Assembly (NCBI GenBank): GCA_959347315.1
Contig: OY365822.1
Location: 9,514,149 to 9,578,148, forward strand
DNA: 64,000 nucleotides
Direction of reading: 5' to 3'
From: Bimastos eiseni
Lineage: Eukaryota > Annelida > Clitellata > Crassiclitellata > Lumbricidae
Below, one piece after another: positions 34,226 through 46,657 of the stretch; position 1 is the stretch's first letter; each line of letters opens with the position of its first letter. Under the pieces are notes generated by a model. It saw nothing but the letters and a program-made list of their open reading frames with translations. It was not told the origin of the DNA and searched no databases. Position numbers and translations under genes: made by a program.

Positions 34226-36400
34226 GGGAACCTTGTGCCTGAAATTCCATGTCCATTATTAATAGTTTAGCTCGGCCGACGGCCGTCAAGCCAGATGAAT
34301 TGTGTTTTGTTTTAAATTAAGCGGATACGGTAAGAAGGCATCCAGTGACTAGGGCCTTTGTGATCTCAAGAGCTCTCGTAACCAGTGAAGCGACTGCACT
34401 GCTGGGCCATGGACAAAGACTGCCTAGGGAATTATGGGAATCGTTATTCTAAGCAGAAGATGACAAAGATGATGATAAGGAGGAGGAGGAGGACGGGGAG
34501 GAGGAGGCGGAAGAGGCGAAGGAAGAAGAAGTAGTGGAAGAAGGAAAAGAACAATTTTGATTCGTAACAATTTTTCTATATCAAGAATTTGTTTAGGCGA
34601 ATTTCTTCGCGTGTAAAGTTTTTAGCGCCTTGAATCTGGACCGATGGCATTAGAGAGTGGAGAGTAGGCATACAGGTTCAAGCGTTATCTGAAGCAGTTT
34701 ATTGTATTCTTACCTTTAGAAAGTCCTTCGCGTCCTTGCGGATAACTTCGCTCTTCGCCACAGGTATTCGTTTGGTCGTGAAAACTGCTCAGCTGTGTAC
34801 ATTGTCCGATTTGTCGGAGAGGGAGGTCGGGGTTGGGCGGTTGGATCCATGTCTTTATTTATGAACCCCAAGCTTCTGGCCTATGGTCAACCTCTCAAGT
34901 CCATTACCCACGTTGTAGTGCGGGACTGCAGCAGTCGACTGCATTTGTTGCATGCTTTGTCTGCATGGATTTAGAACTCCAGACACAGCCTAATAATATT
35001 TATTGTGAATCTGTACTGTTTGGATTTTAAAAATTTGGTCAGAAAAGGCATGTCTAGGATTTGTCTGATCGAGGGCGTTCTTTATCGGAGGTTAGAGTAA
35101 GACTCAACCAGATGGGGAGATATAGAAGCTTAGCAATGCTAGTGACTTTGGTTAAGTTATGAATTGGGAAAGGAAAAAGCATTGGTTTTTACTTTTCTGA
35201 TAGCATAAACAAGATGGAGCAAGTTGCTGTTAGGTGGTCAATGTGGGCTGTGAGTTTGAGGTATCTTGAAGGATGACGCCCAGTATTTGTAAAGTGTTAA
35301 CTACAAAATAAAAGAGATAAAAATATAATTTAAAGTCTTGATTGGGTAATTGAGGCAGAGGTATTTTGTGACGAGGGCCCTTAAGGTTAGTTCAGCGATT
35401 GTAACATAATTAAAATAACAATCTCTCGATTAAAAAACCAGAATATTCTGCCTTATTCTGATTAGAATTGCATCTGTTCATCGGAAAATAAAATTCCCCA
35501 GCGTTTCCCTCTCAAAGTAGCCTAAGTTTTCATAATTATTCAAATAAATCCAGCGTAATACAAATGTTTCTGTTTCTCGATTAAAATACTGCGACATTCT
35601 GTCCAATTCGAAATACCAAAATCCCCAAATGCTCCTAACGTACATTAACAGAAGCATGTCTGCCTGGCCTGGTTTCAACCTTCATCACGCAAGACAACAT
35701 AATCAATGCCGATCCAACTATCGCATTAATGACCGCACGCTTAATGGCGATCGTTTCGTGACTGTCAAACCATATTCGAATGACTAGATTGACTTTTTAA
35801 AGCACGCATGCCTCTATTTATACCTCAAAGTCCAGATGTGGTTGACAAGATATCATGTTATCAAGCGCGTGTACAACTTTCGTCCTAGGCCACACGATTT
35901 TACCCTACCCGTAAAAGACAATAAAAACTTTCTCCCGCGAGTACTGCCCAAGCATATTCAATAGAATGGCTATCGATCGTCATCAAGCCCTATTCTTAAT
36001 CAAATATCTTGTTACCAGATTGTGGTGTGTCAACTTTGTGTTGCTAATAAACGAAAATTATCCTATGCCAGACGTTAACATATAAAATTTAGCCCGCATA
36101 GAAATTTTTTATTGCCATTGTCATAACTCACAACGCCGGAGCCAATCAGAATTTTGTTCCGACTAATTAACATGCGCCCAGTGAACATTTCAATCCCTGG
36201 ACGGGCTACACTTAGACCACTTAAAAAGTCTGTTTGCAGGGCATTGATCTTACTAACAGCTTCTCATTTCAAGACGTGATTATGCCTATAATTTTTTTAT
36301 AACCATTTAATGTAAATACAAACCACTCAAAAATATCGCAACAGTTTCGCTATGTGCTCGCCTGCGCCTGCGCCTACACTGTGGTACTATACTGAATGTT
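34226..36400. other. Spacer between SCP-A and SCP-B; no gene seen
   Basis: Purine-rich stretch (ggaggaggagga) near 34470-34540 and otherwise AT-rich sequence. No open reading frame has coding character. Confidence 0.4.
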
Positions 36401-36429
36401 GCCCTCATTGCGATCGGTGATCAATGACT

Positions 36430-36729
36430 TATTGGTTATTGCTCACAATAGTAAAAGTTCATAAATCGGAACAAACGATAACCAAGGCACCAAGCACGTG
36501 ATAATTATAAGAGCGCGTGATAATTAGAGAAGCAAAAGGCGTATTGTGACATGCGACGCGACAAAAGACATGTGCCATCAGACCACAAAGGGCATGTGAC
36601 ATTGGCACACTAAACGAGCTTATATAAACGACAAGCTAAGCTAAACGGGTTCATACAGAGCAAGACACAGGAGCATCTTCTTGACATCTCTGGAACTGCT
36701 CCATATAAATCCAGAGACACTGACTGCAG
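36430..36729 (+). promoter_or_regulatory. SCP-B promoter and non-coding exon 1
   Basis: TATATAA at 36621-36627. Exon 1 ends gactgcag at 36729 before GTAATA. Upstream blocks shared with SCP-C, in order: gtaaaagttcataaa, agagcgcgtgataatta, attgtgacatgcgac and catgtgcca. Conservation between copies marks the functional promoter as about 190 bp. Confidence 0.78.
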
Positions 36730-37479
36730 GTAATAATGTAAAGTTTGTTTTAAAGTATCATATAAAATAATTTAATTAACTTGCAGTTGACTGAATTGAA
36801 TCTACGGCGACAATAGTAAGGCTTATTTCAATTTGCTATTGTTTTCCTAATTATTACGCTCCTGTAATTCGCAAATTTTCTACTTGGAGTCAAATATAGT
36901 GCCTACAAGAGAAATCCGAATAACATCAGCATCTATGCCGCCAAAGTAACAACGATCCACAATTGTTGTTGGCCTGATTGGAAACTAAGATAACGAGAAT
37001 TGGCAACTATTGGATAGATAATTATTATAAAATTACATGAACTCTTAATTATGAAAATGCTCAATCGACGAGTAAGAGGACTTCTCTGATGGAGGGAGTC
37101 ACATTTTGACCATGAAAATAGCATTGAGAGAAAAAAAAACTATAAAAAATATAGAGTCCAGATAACTAGAATTTTTTATGTCCACTTGCATGTGGTTATA
37201 TGCTTGTGTGTTTTTGCGTGTGTCTGTTTGTATGTCAGTTTGTTTGCCTATGCCTCTTCTAGCTCAAGCTTTTTAAAAAAATGTATATCTTCAGACAAAA
37301 ACTAAAAGCAAATAAAGTGACCACCCGTATTTGCATTCAAAAAACTGCCCATTGCTTATGAAAATCTATAAAGCGAATTAAAAGTCTCATATTTTATTCC
37401 GTTGCCTTTCTGTATAATCAAAGTTTTACCCACTCTTGCTTTATGTTTCAATTTAAATAAACAAATTAAAAAGTAACAA

Positions 37480-38035
37480 AGACTCTGAATATCCATGCTG
37501 TTTGTCAGCCGTCGACGGGAATCCGTCGGTTGGTCAGAACTTCCAAGCTTATGCGTGGGCCCACCACTGGGTGATCTTTTCGGCTTATAGTGTCCATTGT
37601 ATTGCTAACAAACGATGATACTAGTTCACTAGTACATTTGACATCCTATAGGCCAGCGGAGTAGATATCTTGGTGTCCGTTCGATAATCCGATGGTTCGA
37701 TTGTCCGAAGATTCTATACTCCGACATTAATTTAACTAGAAGCTGGATGAATTGATGAAAAGAATGTGTAAAACTGGGAGCTAGATTGATATGAAAAGAA
37801 TCATGCCTAAATGGAAGCTGGTTGAATGAAAAAAATGGTAGAATTCAGCTTCTAGCCAAACGTAAATCTGCCATCAATCCAGCTACCAATAAAACAGCAA
37901 TCTTATCACCTATCGATCGGCCACCATGCAATCTTCCGACTATCGAACCTTCGGACTTTCGAATCTTCGGACTATAGACACAGAACCGATATCTTGAAGG
38001 GGCGCTATGTAAATGCTCGATTAGATTGCAATATA
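37480..38035 (+). repeat. Dispersed repeats in SCP-B intron 1
   Basis: 37480-37620 matches 17330-17460 (gcgtgggcccaccactg). 37662-37990 matches 51573-51875 (shared gaagattctata, aaactgggagctgga, cagcttctagccaaac, tcggactatagacacagaac). The end ggggcgctatgtaaatgctc is LINE-like. Confidence 0.7.
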
Positions 38036-38595
38036 GAGATTAAGAATAGCGAGATTATTGAACACCATGGATGCCACTTGCATAATCGAATCATCTTGCA
38101 CCTCTTACTTTGTCTTAAAAACAAATCCATCGTACAGGACATATGTAGATGTTCTATCCAAGCTGTGTAGTCTAAATATAGTAAGTTCTGTTTTCCATGC
38201 ATGTGATCATTGATTTGCAACTCAGAAAAATTCCTTTACAAATAATTCTGTTCCGATTCTGCGATGATTGCAAGCTCAGTGAATGATTGGGCTGTGTTTG
38301 CTGCCTTTGTCTGTGTTTTTGTTGCTTTGTTCTTAATTACATTATCTTTCTTGGCTTCAATTTTGCCGAGTTCTATCGGATCTGTCGTCTTTGTGCCAAT
38401 AACAATAATATCTTCATGGCATAATTATGTAAACCGATAAAAAAATAATGTCGTCTGATTTTAGCACTCAGTATGAGGAATAACTCGATTTCTAAAAAAA
38501 CCTTATAGTTATCCTATGAAACAATTGATTTAATTTACTCGTTAACCGCTTAACAGGTTGTTTGTACAGACCATTCATTTCTATATTGAATCAAG

Positions 38596-40145
38596 ATGTC
38601 TGAATTTTGGGCTAGAAAAATTAGAACCTACTTCAGCAAAGTAGATCTTAACAACGACGGCTTCATTTCAAAGGCAGATGCCGAAGCACTTGCTGATAAG
38701 TTTTCTGATGCCCTCAAAGCTACCTCAGAGCATAGGGAGCAGAACAGGAAGACTTTTGTTGAGGTAAGCTGTTTTAAATAGTATCTATATTGTACATTAT
38801 GGTGGGAATGTTTGAGGTAAAATGTGTTTTCAATTCTGTCTTTTTGTTTCGGCGTTGAATATTTGGCTTTATTCAACAGATTTGAAGGATAGATTGACTG
38901 TCGTCCCTGGGCATGGGCGGCGATCCAGGAGGGTCAAGGGGTCAAGCTCCCTCACCTTTTACAGAGAGAGGGACACGTTATGCGCTTTTCCTCCACTCTC
39001 AATCCTCCCCGAGATGAATAATTGATCAGTTAAACAAAAAATAATGAGTTTCGTTTTCTTTTTATATATTTCTAATATTTTGTCAGACACACACAAATAT
39101 TCTAGATAGACTTTGGTGAGCTGGACGAATATTTAATTTCGATAAGTGACATTAGAAAGAATATGTTTGGTTTTTTGGCGATACAGTGAAGTGAGTCCAT
39201 ACCGCAAAATTTTTTTAACGGAATTCGTAAGTGTTATTAACTTTTAAAAATTAGCCTAATTATTTGGATGTTTGAATTTGTAATGCATTGTTTTAGCACA
39301 AGAGAGTTGTAATACATTGTTCTAACCCCCTCACGACTCCCCGGTTGTCCGCCCACCTGCCAAACGAGATCGCCGCCACTGTCCCCATGGCAAGATATCA
39401 GGCCTCGCAAAGCACAAAACATCGTCAAACACTACGTTTGTAATGCAGGTGGTGCCACATGTTCAAACTGTTGACGCTAAGATGGCCACCGAAATCAAGA
39501 AATCTTTAAACACAAATTATTCTTTAAGTCAAATCGTCGTTTTAGATTGCTTTGAGCAATTAGACGCGAATATCTTGAGAATGTACATGTACATTGTATG
39601 TATATATGTATGCATGTATGTATATATGTATGTATGACAAAGTATGTATGTATGTATGTATGTATGACAATGTATGTACATGTAAGTGTGTATGTACGTA
39701 TGTTCGTATGTCATACAGTTTGTAAACAAGGCTGTGTGACTATTGATCTTCCTTATATTCATAATTTTTAATGTCACTACAGTTCTGGCGGATGTTTGGG
39801 AAGTCTGCAGGATCTGATGACAATCTATTGATTACTCCAGCAATTGCGATTGCGTCCATTGACCAACAAAGGGATGACCCAGAGTTCAAGGAAACATATA
39901 TTAGAGTCTGCGTCGAATTCTTTCGAGTTCGAGATACCAATGGCGATGGCTATCTAAGCGAAGAGGAATTCGAAAAATCATACGCTTTAGTTGGAATCAA
40001 GGATACGAGCTTTGTCCACAGTGCCTTCGAGTACATGGATCTCAACAAGGATGGAAAACTTGATCTGGTTGAGTACACAACTGCCTTGTACAAGTATCTT
40101 ACAACAGAAGATGAACATTTGTTGTGGGGACCTCTCGTCGACTAG
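38596..40145 (+). CDS. Sarcoplasmic calcium-binding protein, copy B
   Basis: Two coding exons, 38596-38763 (56 codons) and 39783-40145 (120 codons plus TAG), give 176 aa, the usual SCP length. Canonical EF loops at residues 17-28 (DLNNDGFISKAD), 107-118 (DTNGDGYLSEEE) and 142-153 (DLNKDGKLDLVE). The second EF-hand is degenerate, as in the annelid Nereis SCP, which also ends FWGPLV (here LLWGPLVD). SCPs are soluble cytosolic Ca2+ buffers, abundant in invertebrate muscle and neurons. The ATG sits in TCAAGATGT. A 5' UTR exon lies at about 36650-36729. AATAAA at 40376-40381. Confidence 0.93.
39590..39720. repeat. (GTAT)n microsatellite in SCP-B intron
   Basis: Interrupted tatg repeats with tatgacaa interruptions. 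Confidence 0.9.
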
Positions 40146-40198
40146 ATCGACATATATCTCCATCATATACCACACGGCTTCGCTATAATTCAATTCGA

Positions 40199-40237
<39 letters not shown>

Positions 40238-40486
40238 GTCATGATGTTTACGTTTAAGGCTTATAAAATTATGATGCTTCTCAACTTGCTAGGCTTATTG
40301 CAAGTGTGCTACTCTCAATGTTGACGTCTTAAATTTATGCATCTCTGTGTAGCAAATGACAATCCGGCCTATGAAAATAAAACCACTACTGATCGAGTGC
40401 TAACAGAAAAGAATTTTAATTAAACATTGCTGAATATCGTTACTGTAAGTCTAATTAATGTTTAACCTATAGACAGATTAATGTAA

Positions 40487-40680
40487 TGCAGTGGAGCACT
40501 TGTGTAGCGCCACTCTAATCAGTGGTGCACAAGATCGACTCAGCACAAAGCTAACAAGAGAAGAGGAAAATCTTCAAGCGCTTCCTGAAGGCGGCAGGAA
40601 GAGAGCAGCTCCTCGAAGAGGAAAGGGGAGGCTGTTCCCGCTGGTGGGACCCACGTAGGCGAATGACAGCGTATGACTTT
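40487..40680 (-). mobile_element. LINE-type insertion in the SCP-B 3' flank
   Basis: Starts tgtgtagcgccactctaatc (reverse of a LINE tail). The minus strand reads CHSPTWVPPAGTASPFLFEE. It lies between the SCP-B polyA signal and the duplicated flank at 40680. Confidence 0.5.
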
Positions 40681-40990
40681 GACATCCATATAATCAAAGG
40701 CATACATACTACCCGTGAGATACGTAGCAGTGGTGGAGAGATTGGCTATAATAATCGTTTGCAGTTTAAAAGCACTATACAGAGGGATACTGAGTTTAAG
40801 ACGGCTGCATATTGTTGATGACACTGGACGAGAGATCCGCTGAGAAACATCTGCCACAGTGCTACCTCTCCTCGACTGTGAGCATGATCTAATTCTTCTA
40901 AGCTGGGCTCTTATCCGAAATAGATCGTGTCATATACTGTTTTTTCTTCTGCGTCTAATCAATGATGAGCGTTCTCAGGACAGACTAAAC
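40680..40990. repeat. SCP 3'-flank duplication, copy B
   Basis: Counterpart of 33185-33480; see shared blocks there. Confidence 0.62.
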
Positions 40991-41990
40991 AAGTAGCCTA
41001 CTACTGCAACACGGTAGAACTTTTATCGGATCTCCATAGTTGCATGGAGATAGGCTGCGGTAACAGATTTCTCTAAGCAGGACATGCGAGAGGTAGTTTT
41101 CATTGAATTTATCCTTATAAACTAGTTGCTTCCGACTATTCTGTAAAGAACAGGGAAGGCGGAGATTGGCTGGAAGACAGCATCGGATTCCGTTTAATTT
41201 TACATTGGCGGCGGTGGATGAAATTGGAAATGAATGAGAGATTTAATAAGGATGGATAGAAGCAATGAAAAGAAAGGGGCGGTGAGTTTAAGAAACCAAT
41301 CTGATAGGTTGTCATATTCAGTGAGAGTAGGATGTAGGTAAGCAAGTAGATGCATTTAGAGGAGTTGATATTATTCAGTCAAGGGTATTTGAGAAAAGCT
41401 GAGAGTCGAGAATTGGGGGAATAGTTATAGAGGGCTGAGATAGAGGAAAGATGTGGGATGAGCTCAATGGCACTGCTGTGCACTACTGCATGTAGAGTTA
41501 TTGCTTTCAGGTAGATAATAGTTCAATTTATCCCACAAAGATTTCAGACATACCCAATTATACATGTAGGCCTAAAGGTGACCGCCCATTTCGTCGCATT
41601 CACTTCGTCGCATTTCATTTCGTCGCAGATAAAAACGTCGCATTTCAGTTCGTCACATGTCGGTTAGGGCAAGGTTAAGCATCGTGAGGGTCGGTTAGGG
41701 TCAGGCTATGCGTCGTGAAGGTCATTTAGGGTTACTAGGATCACTAGGGTTATTGTCGTTTTTAAAATGCGATGAAATGATCGGAAACCAGGCCTAATCA
41801 AACAGTCGAAGAAGCACTGAATCAACAATGACTGACCGACTGAATCAACTATTTGAAAAGTTGTCCTCTATCTAATCAATTTCAGCCGATGGAAAGTTAG
41901 AGGGCGTGAGATTAGGTTAGATATGGTAAGTCTGGATACGTTATCAATTGGAATGAGATAAAGTAAGGCGGCGTCAGATAACCATTAATA
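40991..41990. other. No gene seen
   Basis: Contains a run of cgtcgcatttc motifs at 41585-41660 and gggtta-rich motifs at 41660-41760 (tcggttagggtcagg). These are not a telomeric array. Confidence 0.45.
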
Positions 41991-41999
41991 TTACAGGTA

Positions 42000-44160
42000 A
42001 CGTGTGACAACAATGTAACAATGTAAAGTTTTGTTTTAAAGTATCCTATGTATCATATAAATTATTTTAATCAACTTGAAATTTACTGAATTGGATCTAC
42101 AACGACAATAGTACCGATAGATATGGTAAGTTTCTAGGCCTAGGTCTCTAGATACATCTAGATATGTTTAGATACGGATCAAATGAAATGAGATAAAGTA
42201 AGGCGGCGTCCGATAACGAATAATATTACAGGCAACGTGTGACAACAATATTTTTCAGACCTGCGAGTCTAATTATATATACATGTAGGCCCACATTAGA
42301 GACCGTAAGGCTGCATAATTATATATGATGGGTCAGGAATAACCAATAAGCAATAGTGTCCCTATGGCAGGGCTTACAGTGCGGTTTCGAACTTCATCTT
42401 CTGAGATGGTTACTGTGTAGGGCTGATAGGCCTATGTAAGAACCTCGTGCAAGTCTTTTTCACTCGCACGTGCTCAGCGCTATTGACTGATGTTTCATCA
42501 TTCGGGTGTGGCGCTAAATGAATTCGTTATGATAATGGTAATAATAAAAAAATACATTGTAATCATTACAATAATAGTCAAAATAAAATTAATGATAATC
42601 ATAATTTAAATGAAGTTGGGGAATGAGGTGGTCCTACCTCTGGCATGAACTAATAATATCCGACTCTTCATAAATAATGTTAAAGAACCTGAGTGGCCAT
42701 GTTATTGTAATTATAATTGAACATTTATATAGCGCCACTCAGAGATTCGGAGTTATGAAGGCACGAAGGAGCTACTCCGACCTGAGAGTTGCAAAGTTGT
42801 TAGAATATTGAGATGAATTCGTTGGGGCACAAAAAGCCAGTAGAGAGTTCCCAGAATGAAGAGAGACAATAATTATTATGCGAACAACTTCTGGAGACCT
42901 GCTAAGTATTAACTGAAGCTTGGAGAGAGACTTAATGAAGAGCGGCCAACATAGATTATAACTAGGACTGTACATTTTTAGCGGTCATCGCGGATTCGCA
43001 AACTTCGCGAATTTTAGATACTACCGCGAATTATAACTTTTCACCGCGAATGGCCGCGAATCTGAAAGTTTTTTTGTGCTGCTCGTGTTTGGACGTGGTA
43101 AAGGCAAAGGTTCTAAACATTAGTTGCGACTTTGTGCGCGAAAAGAGTCCGTGGCTAGAGGAAGCCGTTCAGGCCAAGGCAGATCTTCGTTCTTTTCAGC
43201 TGTCGATGAACTGAAGCTAACTGCTCATTCTTCAGAATTCTGGTTTGCCACGTCGACACGATAAAATATCCGAAACTATCTGAGATCGCTCTGATTTTCA
43301 TGGCCGACAACGTTCTTGCTGAACTATCGTTCAGTTTGTTCTCTTACGTCATGCGGGACGATCGCCGTAGCATGAAATGTGAAAATCGACCAATGTAGAA
43401 TCTTCTACACCAGAACTCTTACGTCAGGCGTCAACTTTTTATACCAGAACGCCGGCAAACTGAATCCCGTGATGTCTTACTTTAGATATGAATAATAATC
43501 AATAGTGAGTGACTGATTAGCGGTTGGCCGATTGCTGTTTACTGGAAGTGATCTTGTGACCGATTAAGTTAGTAAAATTCCTCTCTCACGTTGGCATACG
43601 CCGCCCATCAGGCATCTTGGCATGATGCGCATGAATGATTGTTCACAATAGGCAGTTAATAATTTATTTATTATTATTTTACCGCGAATACGCCGCAAAT
43701 TGTGTGGTTATGGTCGCGACTGTGTGTTTGAGTATATAGATCTCAACAAAGATGGAAAAGTAAATCTGGTCGAGTATGCGTCTTGTATGTTTAAGTATAT
43801 TACAACAGAAGATTGAAAATGTGTTGTGGGGACCTCTCGTCGATTACGTCAACATATTTCTACATCTGATACCCTATAAGGCTTTATTGTTCGCTAATTC
43901 GGCTAGAACATTATCACTGCTTTGAGTCTAATCAAGATGTTTAGTCAAAGATGTTGACTTTGAAGGTTTTTATTATGATTCTGAACTTGCTAAGCTTATA
44001 GCTTGTCTGCTACTCTCAACGTTTATGCTGTTAACTCATGCTTCCTTGTGTTGCAAATTACAAGAAAAATCACTAGAGGCTATGCGAAACAGAATTATGG
44101 AAATCAATTAAAATCGATGAATATCGACACGAGGACTCTCTTGAATGTTCAAATAAAGTG
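42000..44160 (+). pseudogene. SCP copy D, remnant
   Basis: 42015-42115 matches the start of SCP intron 1 (aatgtaaagttttgttttaaa, then ...ctacaacgacaatag). 43722-43860 matches the end of the last exon: FEYIDLNKDGKVNLVEYASC then MFKYITTED, with a frame break before the GPLVD-equivalent sequence. 43860-44160 matches the 3' UTR, with AATAAA at 44152-44157. Exons 1 and 2 are missing. LINE and unidentified GCGAAT-rich sequence occupy 42715-43720. Confidence 0.75.
42715..42965 (-). mobile_element. CR1-like LINE fragment inside SCP-D
   Basis: Matches 33790-33980 (ggagctactccgacctgagagttgc, agcttggagagagactta). The left end is the atttatatagcgccactc LINE tail. Confidence 0.65.
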
Positions 44161-44239
44161 TCATATATATATACATATATATTTGCGAGATTGCTTCATT
44201 ACTAATTTCGCAGTAATTTTAATAGTTCGACAAAGAAAA

Positions 44240-44724
44240 GTATTATAAGACATGTTGTTGGCTAATTGGCTATAAAATGACATGACAACAATATTACCGT
44301 ACTGTATAATATATTATATCCCAAAACAGACGTCTTCAATTGTTTTTAATTTCAAATTAATTTTAGCTGTAGGAAACTTAGAGGATGTGAGGTTAGGTAA
44401 AGATAATAAGGTGACAAAGTGATAGGATATAAAGGAAAATGACGTCAGATTAGCTTATGTAAATATTATTCATTGTTACGCACAGCGTGTGACAACAATT
44501 TTTTAAGACCTGCGAGTCGAAAGAACCGTGTGACATCATAATAATATTTTTTTGTCAGCAATGACTATAGTATTCCTAGCAACGCGTATAGTGTGGTGTA
44601 GGAGCCAGGGGCGTCCAGATAGGGGGGTCCGGAGACAAATATCTCCAATTTCAGGTAGAGGGATAATTTTTTACGTCTTAGGGGGGAAATATCTTGCCTT
44701 CCTGGTACTTTGCTCATAGGGGGA
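44240..44724. other. Spacer after SCP-D; no gene seen
   Basis: AT-rich sequence; 44460-44530 resembles 42220-42270 (cgtgtgacaacaat..., gacctgcgagtc), another trace of local duplication. Confidence 0.45.
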
Positions 44725-45075
44725 TTGACGCACCTGGAAGGAACTACTCCGAATAGAGATTTGCACATTAGAATATCGAAACGAATTCGCTGGGGAACGA
44801 AAGCGAGTAGAGAGTTTCTAGAATGAAGGCAGATGCGTGAGTTTACTTTGGAAGATCAACTAATGAGACGAGCAGCAGGGTTGAGTATTGACAGAAGCTT
44901 GGTGAGATTTAGTGAAGAGAATCTACATAGATGGTGTTTCCGAAGTCAACCCTAATGCAAATTATTACATTAACAAGAGTGCTGATCGCATGAAGGGAGA
45001 ACGACTGGCGGTTGGTGCTAAGTGACTGTTGACGTAGATAAAAACATGCCATTGCCATAGTCTCGGAATGGGTAT
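44725..45075 (-). mobile_element. CR1-like LINE ORF2 fragment
   Basis: The minus strand reads ISTLVNVIICIRVDFGNTIY, homologous to the 33490-34225 copy. Left flank gaaggaactactccgaatag. Confidence 0.65.
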
Positions 45076-45277
45076 GCGACCAATAACCCCCTGGGCATCA
45101 ACTCCCTGGCCATAATCTCCATATATATGGGAAAATAACCCCAAGCCAACTGTAGTACAACTAATGACACTACGAACAATCGACGGCGGCTATAGTATTA
45201 CTATACTGTAATAATAATATGTTTAGTTAAAAGTTTGACTATTATTCGTTAATACGAACATTTCACTTGTAGGATAC

Positions 45278-45362
45278 AGCGAGAATATTTGAATCTAGTA
45301 TTTCAACCTACTGTGTATCATATACACAGTAGGTTTAAATACTAGATTCAAATATGCTCGCT
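45278..45362. repeat. Long near-perfect hairpin (40-nt arms)
   Basis: Arms 45278-45317 and 45323-45362 pair with only two mismatches; the loop is tcata. A second inverted repeat (about 22-nt arms, atctgaagtccat / atggacttcagat) follows at about 45367-45447. Could be a foldback element or a hairpin RNA precursor. Confidence 0.88.
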
Positions 45363-45514
45363 TAGATTGCCTACCATCTGAAGTCCATATAGTGTACAGT
45401 GTATGTAGTTATATATTACATGGACTTCAGATTTCAGGCAACCTGACCGTTTTCCTAATCACCGTGCTATTGATTTAGTAAAAATTTCTTTAATTAATCA
45501 GACACGACAGTGCA

Positions 45515-45850
45515 ATTTATTTGGAGGATTTATTAAGCGCCCCTTTACGAACATCTACTCAGGAACGCTCCCGACCCAACCTCGGCTAAACAATAGTCTT
45601 AAGGTGGGCATAGAATAATGTGTAGTGACTCTGGGCACTAGGCGAAGGGCGACAGGAAGACCCTTCCAGGATGCACGGCCAACAACCAAGAAGGCTAGGC
45701 GCTACCACATGGAATTCAGGGAGCGAGGGACGAAAAGCTCGGCCTCCAAAGCAGAGCAAAGGGAAACATATCTCCCCTATCTTCCTAATGTCTCTGTCCT
45801 CCATCACCTCCATCCTGTCTCTCACTCTCTCAAGAAATATCATATTTTGG
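45515..45850 (-). mobile_element. CR1-like LINE 3' end
   Basis: The minus strand reads LAFLVVGRASWKGLPVALRL then VPRVTTHYSMPTL, GWVGSVPE and a stop, and the reversed ggggcgcttaataaatcc tail lies at 45525-45545. One of the better preserved LINE ends here. Confidence 0.72.
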
Positions 45851-45893
45851 CAATACCTTATCCGATCATTTGTCCTAATGGACGACAGCGAGT

Positions 45894-46015
45894 GAGAGAC
45901 AGAGATAAATAGATAGACAGACCGACAGACCGACAGACCGACAGACCGACAGACCGACAGACAGACAGACAGACAGATAGACAGACAGATAGATAGATAG
46001 ATAGATAGATATTAA
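45894..46015. repeat. (GACA)n/(GATA)n microsatellite
   Basis: gaca with cgaca variants, grading into gata. Confidence 0.95.
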
Positions 46016-46039
46016 GCAGAAGATGACGAAAAGGAAGAA

Positions 46040-46200
<161 letters not shown>

Positions 46201-46339
46201 CGAGGAGGAGAAGAAAGAGGGAGGGAGGGAGGAGGTGAAGGCGGAAGAAGAAGAGGAACAGCAAAGAAAATTCTAATTCGTGACAGTTTTCATTACGTAA
46301 ACCGTTGAATTGTAACAAATGGTCATGACTTATTTTTCG

Positions 46340-46657
46340 CAGCATAGTATAAGTTCAAAAAGCAGAACAAAAGGATAATAAGGCAACGAATACGTGACAC
46401 AAGAGCGTGTGATACTTACGAAGTGGACAAGGACACATTGTGACATGCGACAAAAATCATGTGCCATACAACAACTACAGTATAGGGTTTTGTGGCACTG
46501 CTACACTAGAGAACTGACGATGTATGATGTAAGAGCGTGTGATACTTAGAGGAGAACTGAACGAGAGCTTATATAAACGACAAGCTAAACGGGCTCATGC
46601 AAAGGAAGACATACGAGAGCAAGTGGCTCAATACAAATTCAGAGACGTTGACTGCAG
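46340..46657 (+). promoter_or_regulatory. SCP-C promoter and non-coding exon 1
   Basis: TATATAA at 46570-46576. Exon 1 ends gactgcag at 46657 before GTAATA. The blocks ataagttcaaaaa, agagcgtgtgatactta, attgtgacatgcgacaaaa and catgtgcca are shared with SCP-B. The agagcgtgtgatactta block occurs twice (about 46402 and 46532). Confidence 0.78.

Noticed and set aside
41585..41760. Telomere-like ggttaggg motifs
   Set aside because: Only a few scattered copies with unrelated spacers; not an interstitial telomere array.
43000..43715. Possible hAT element bounded by gcgaat-rich sequence inside SCP-D
   Set aside because: Left and right ends share composition (accgcgaat) but I could not match inverted termini or a target duplication.
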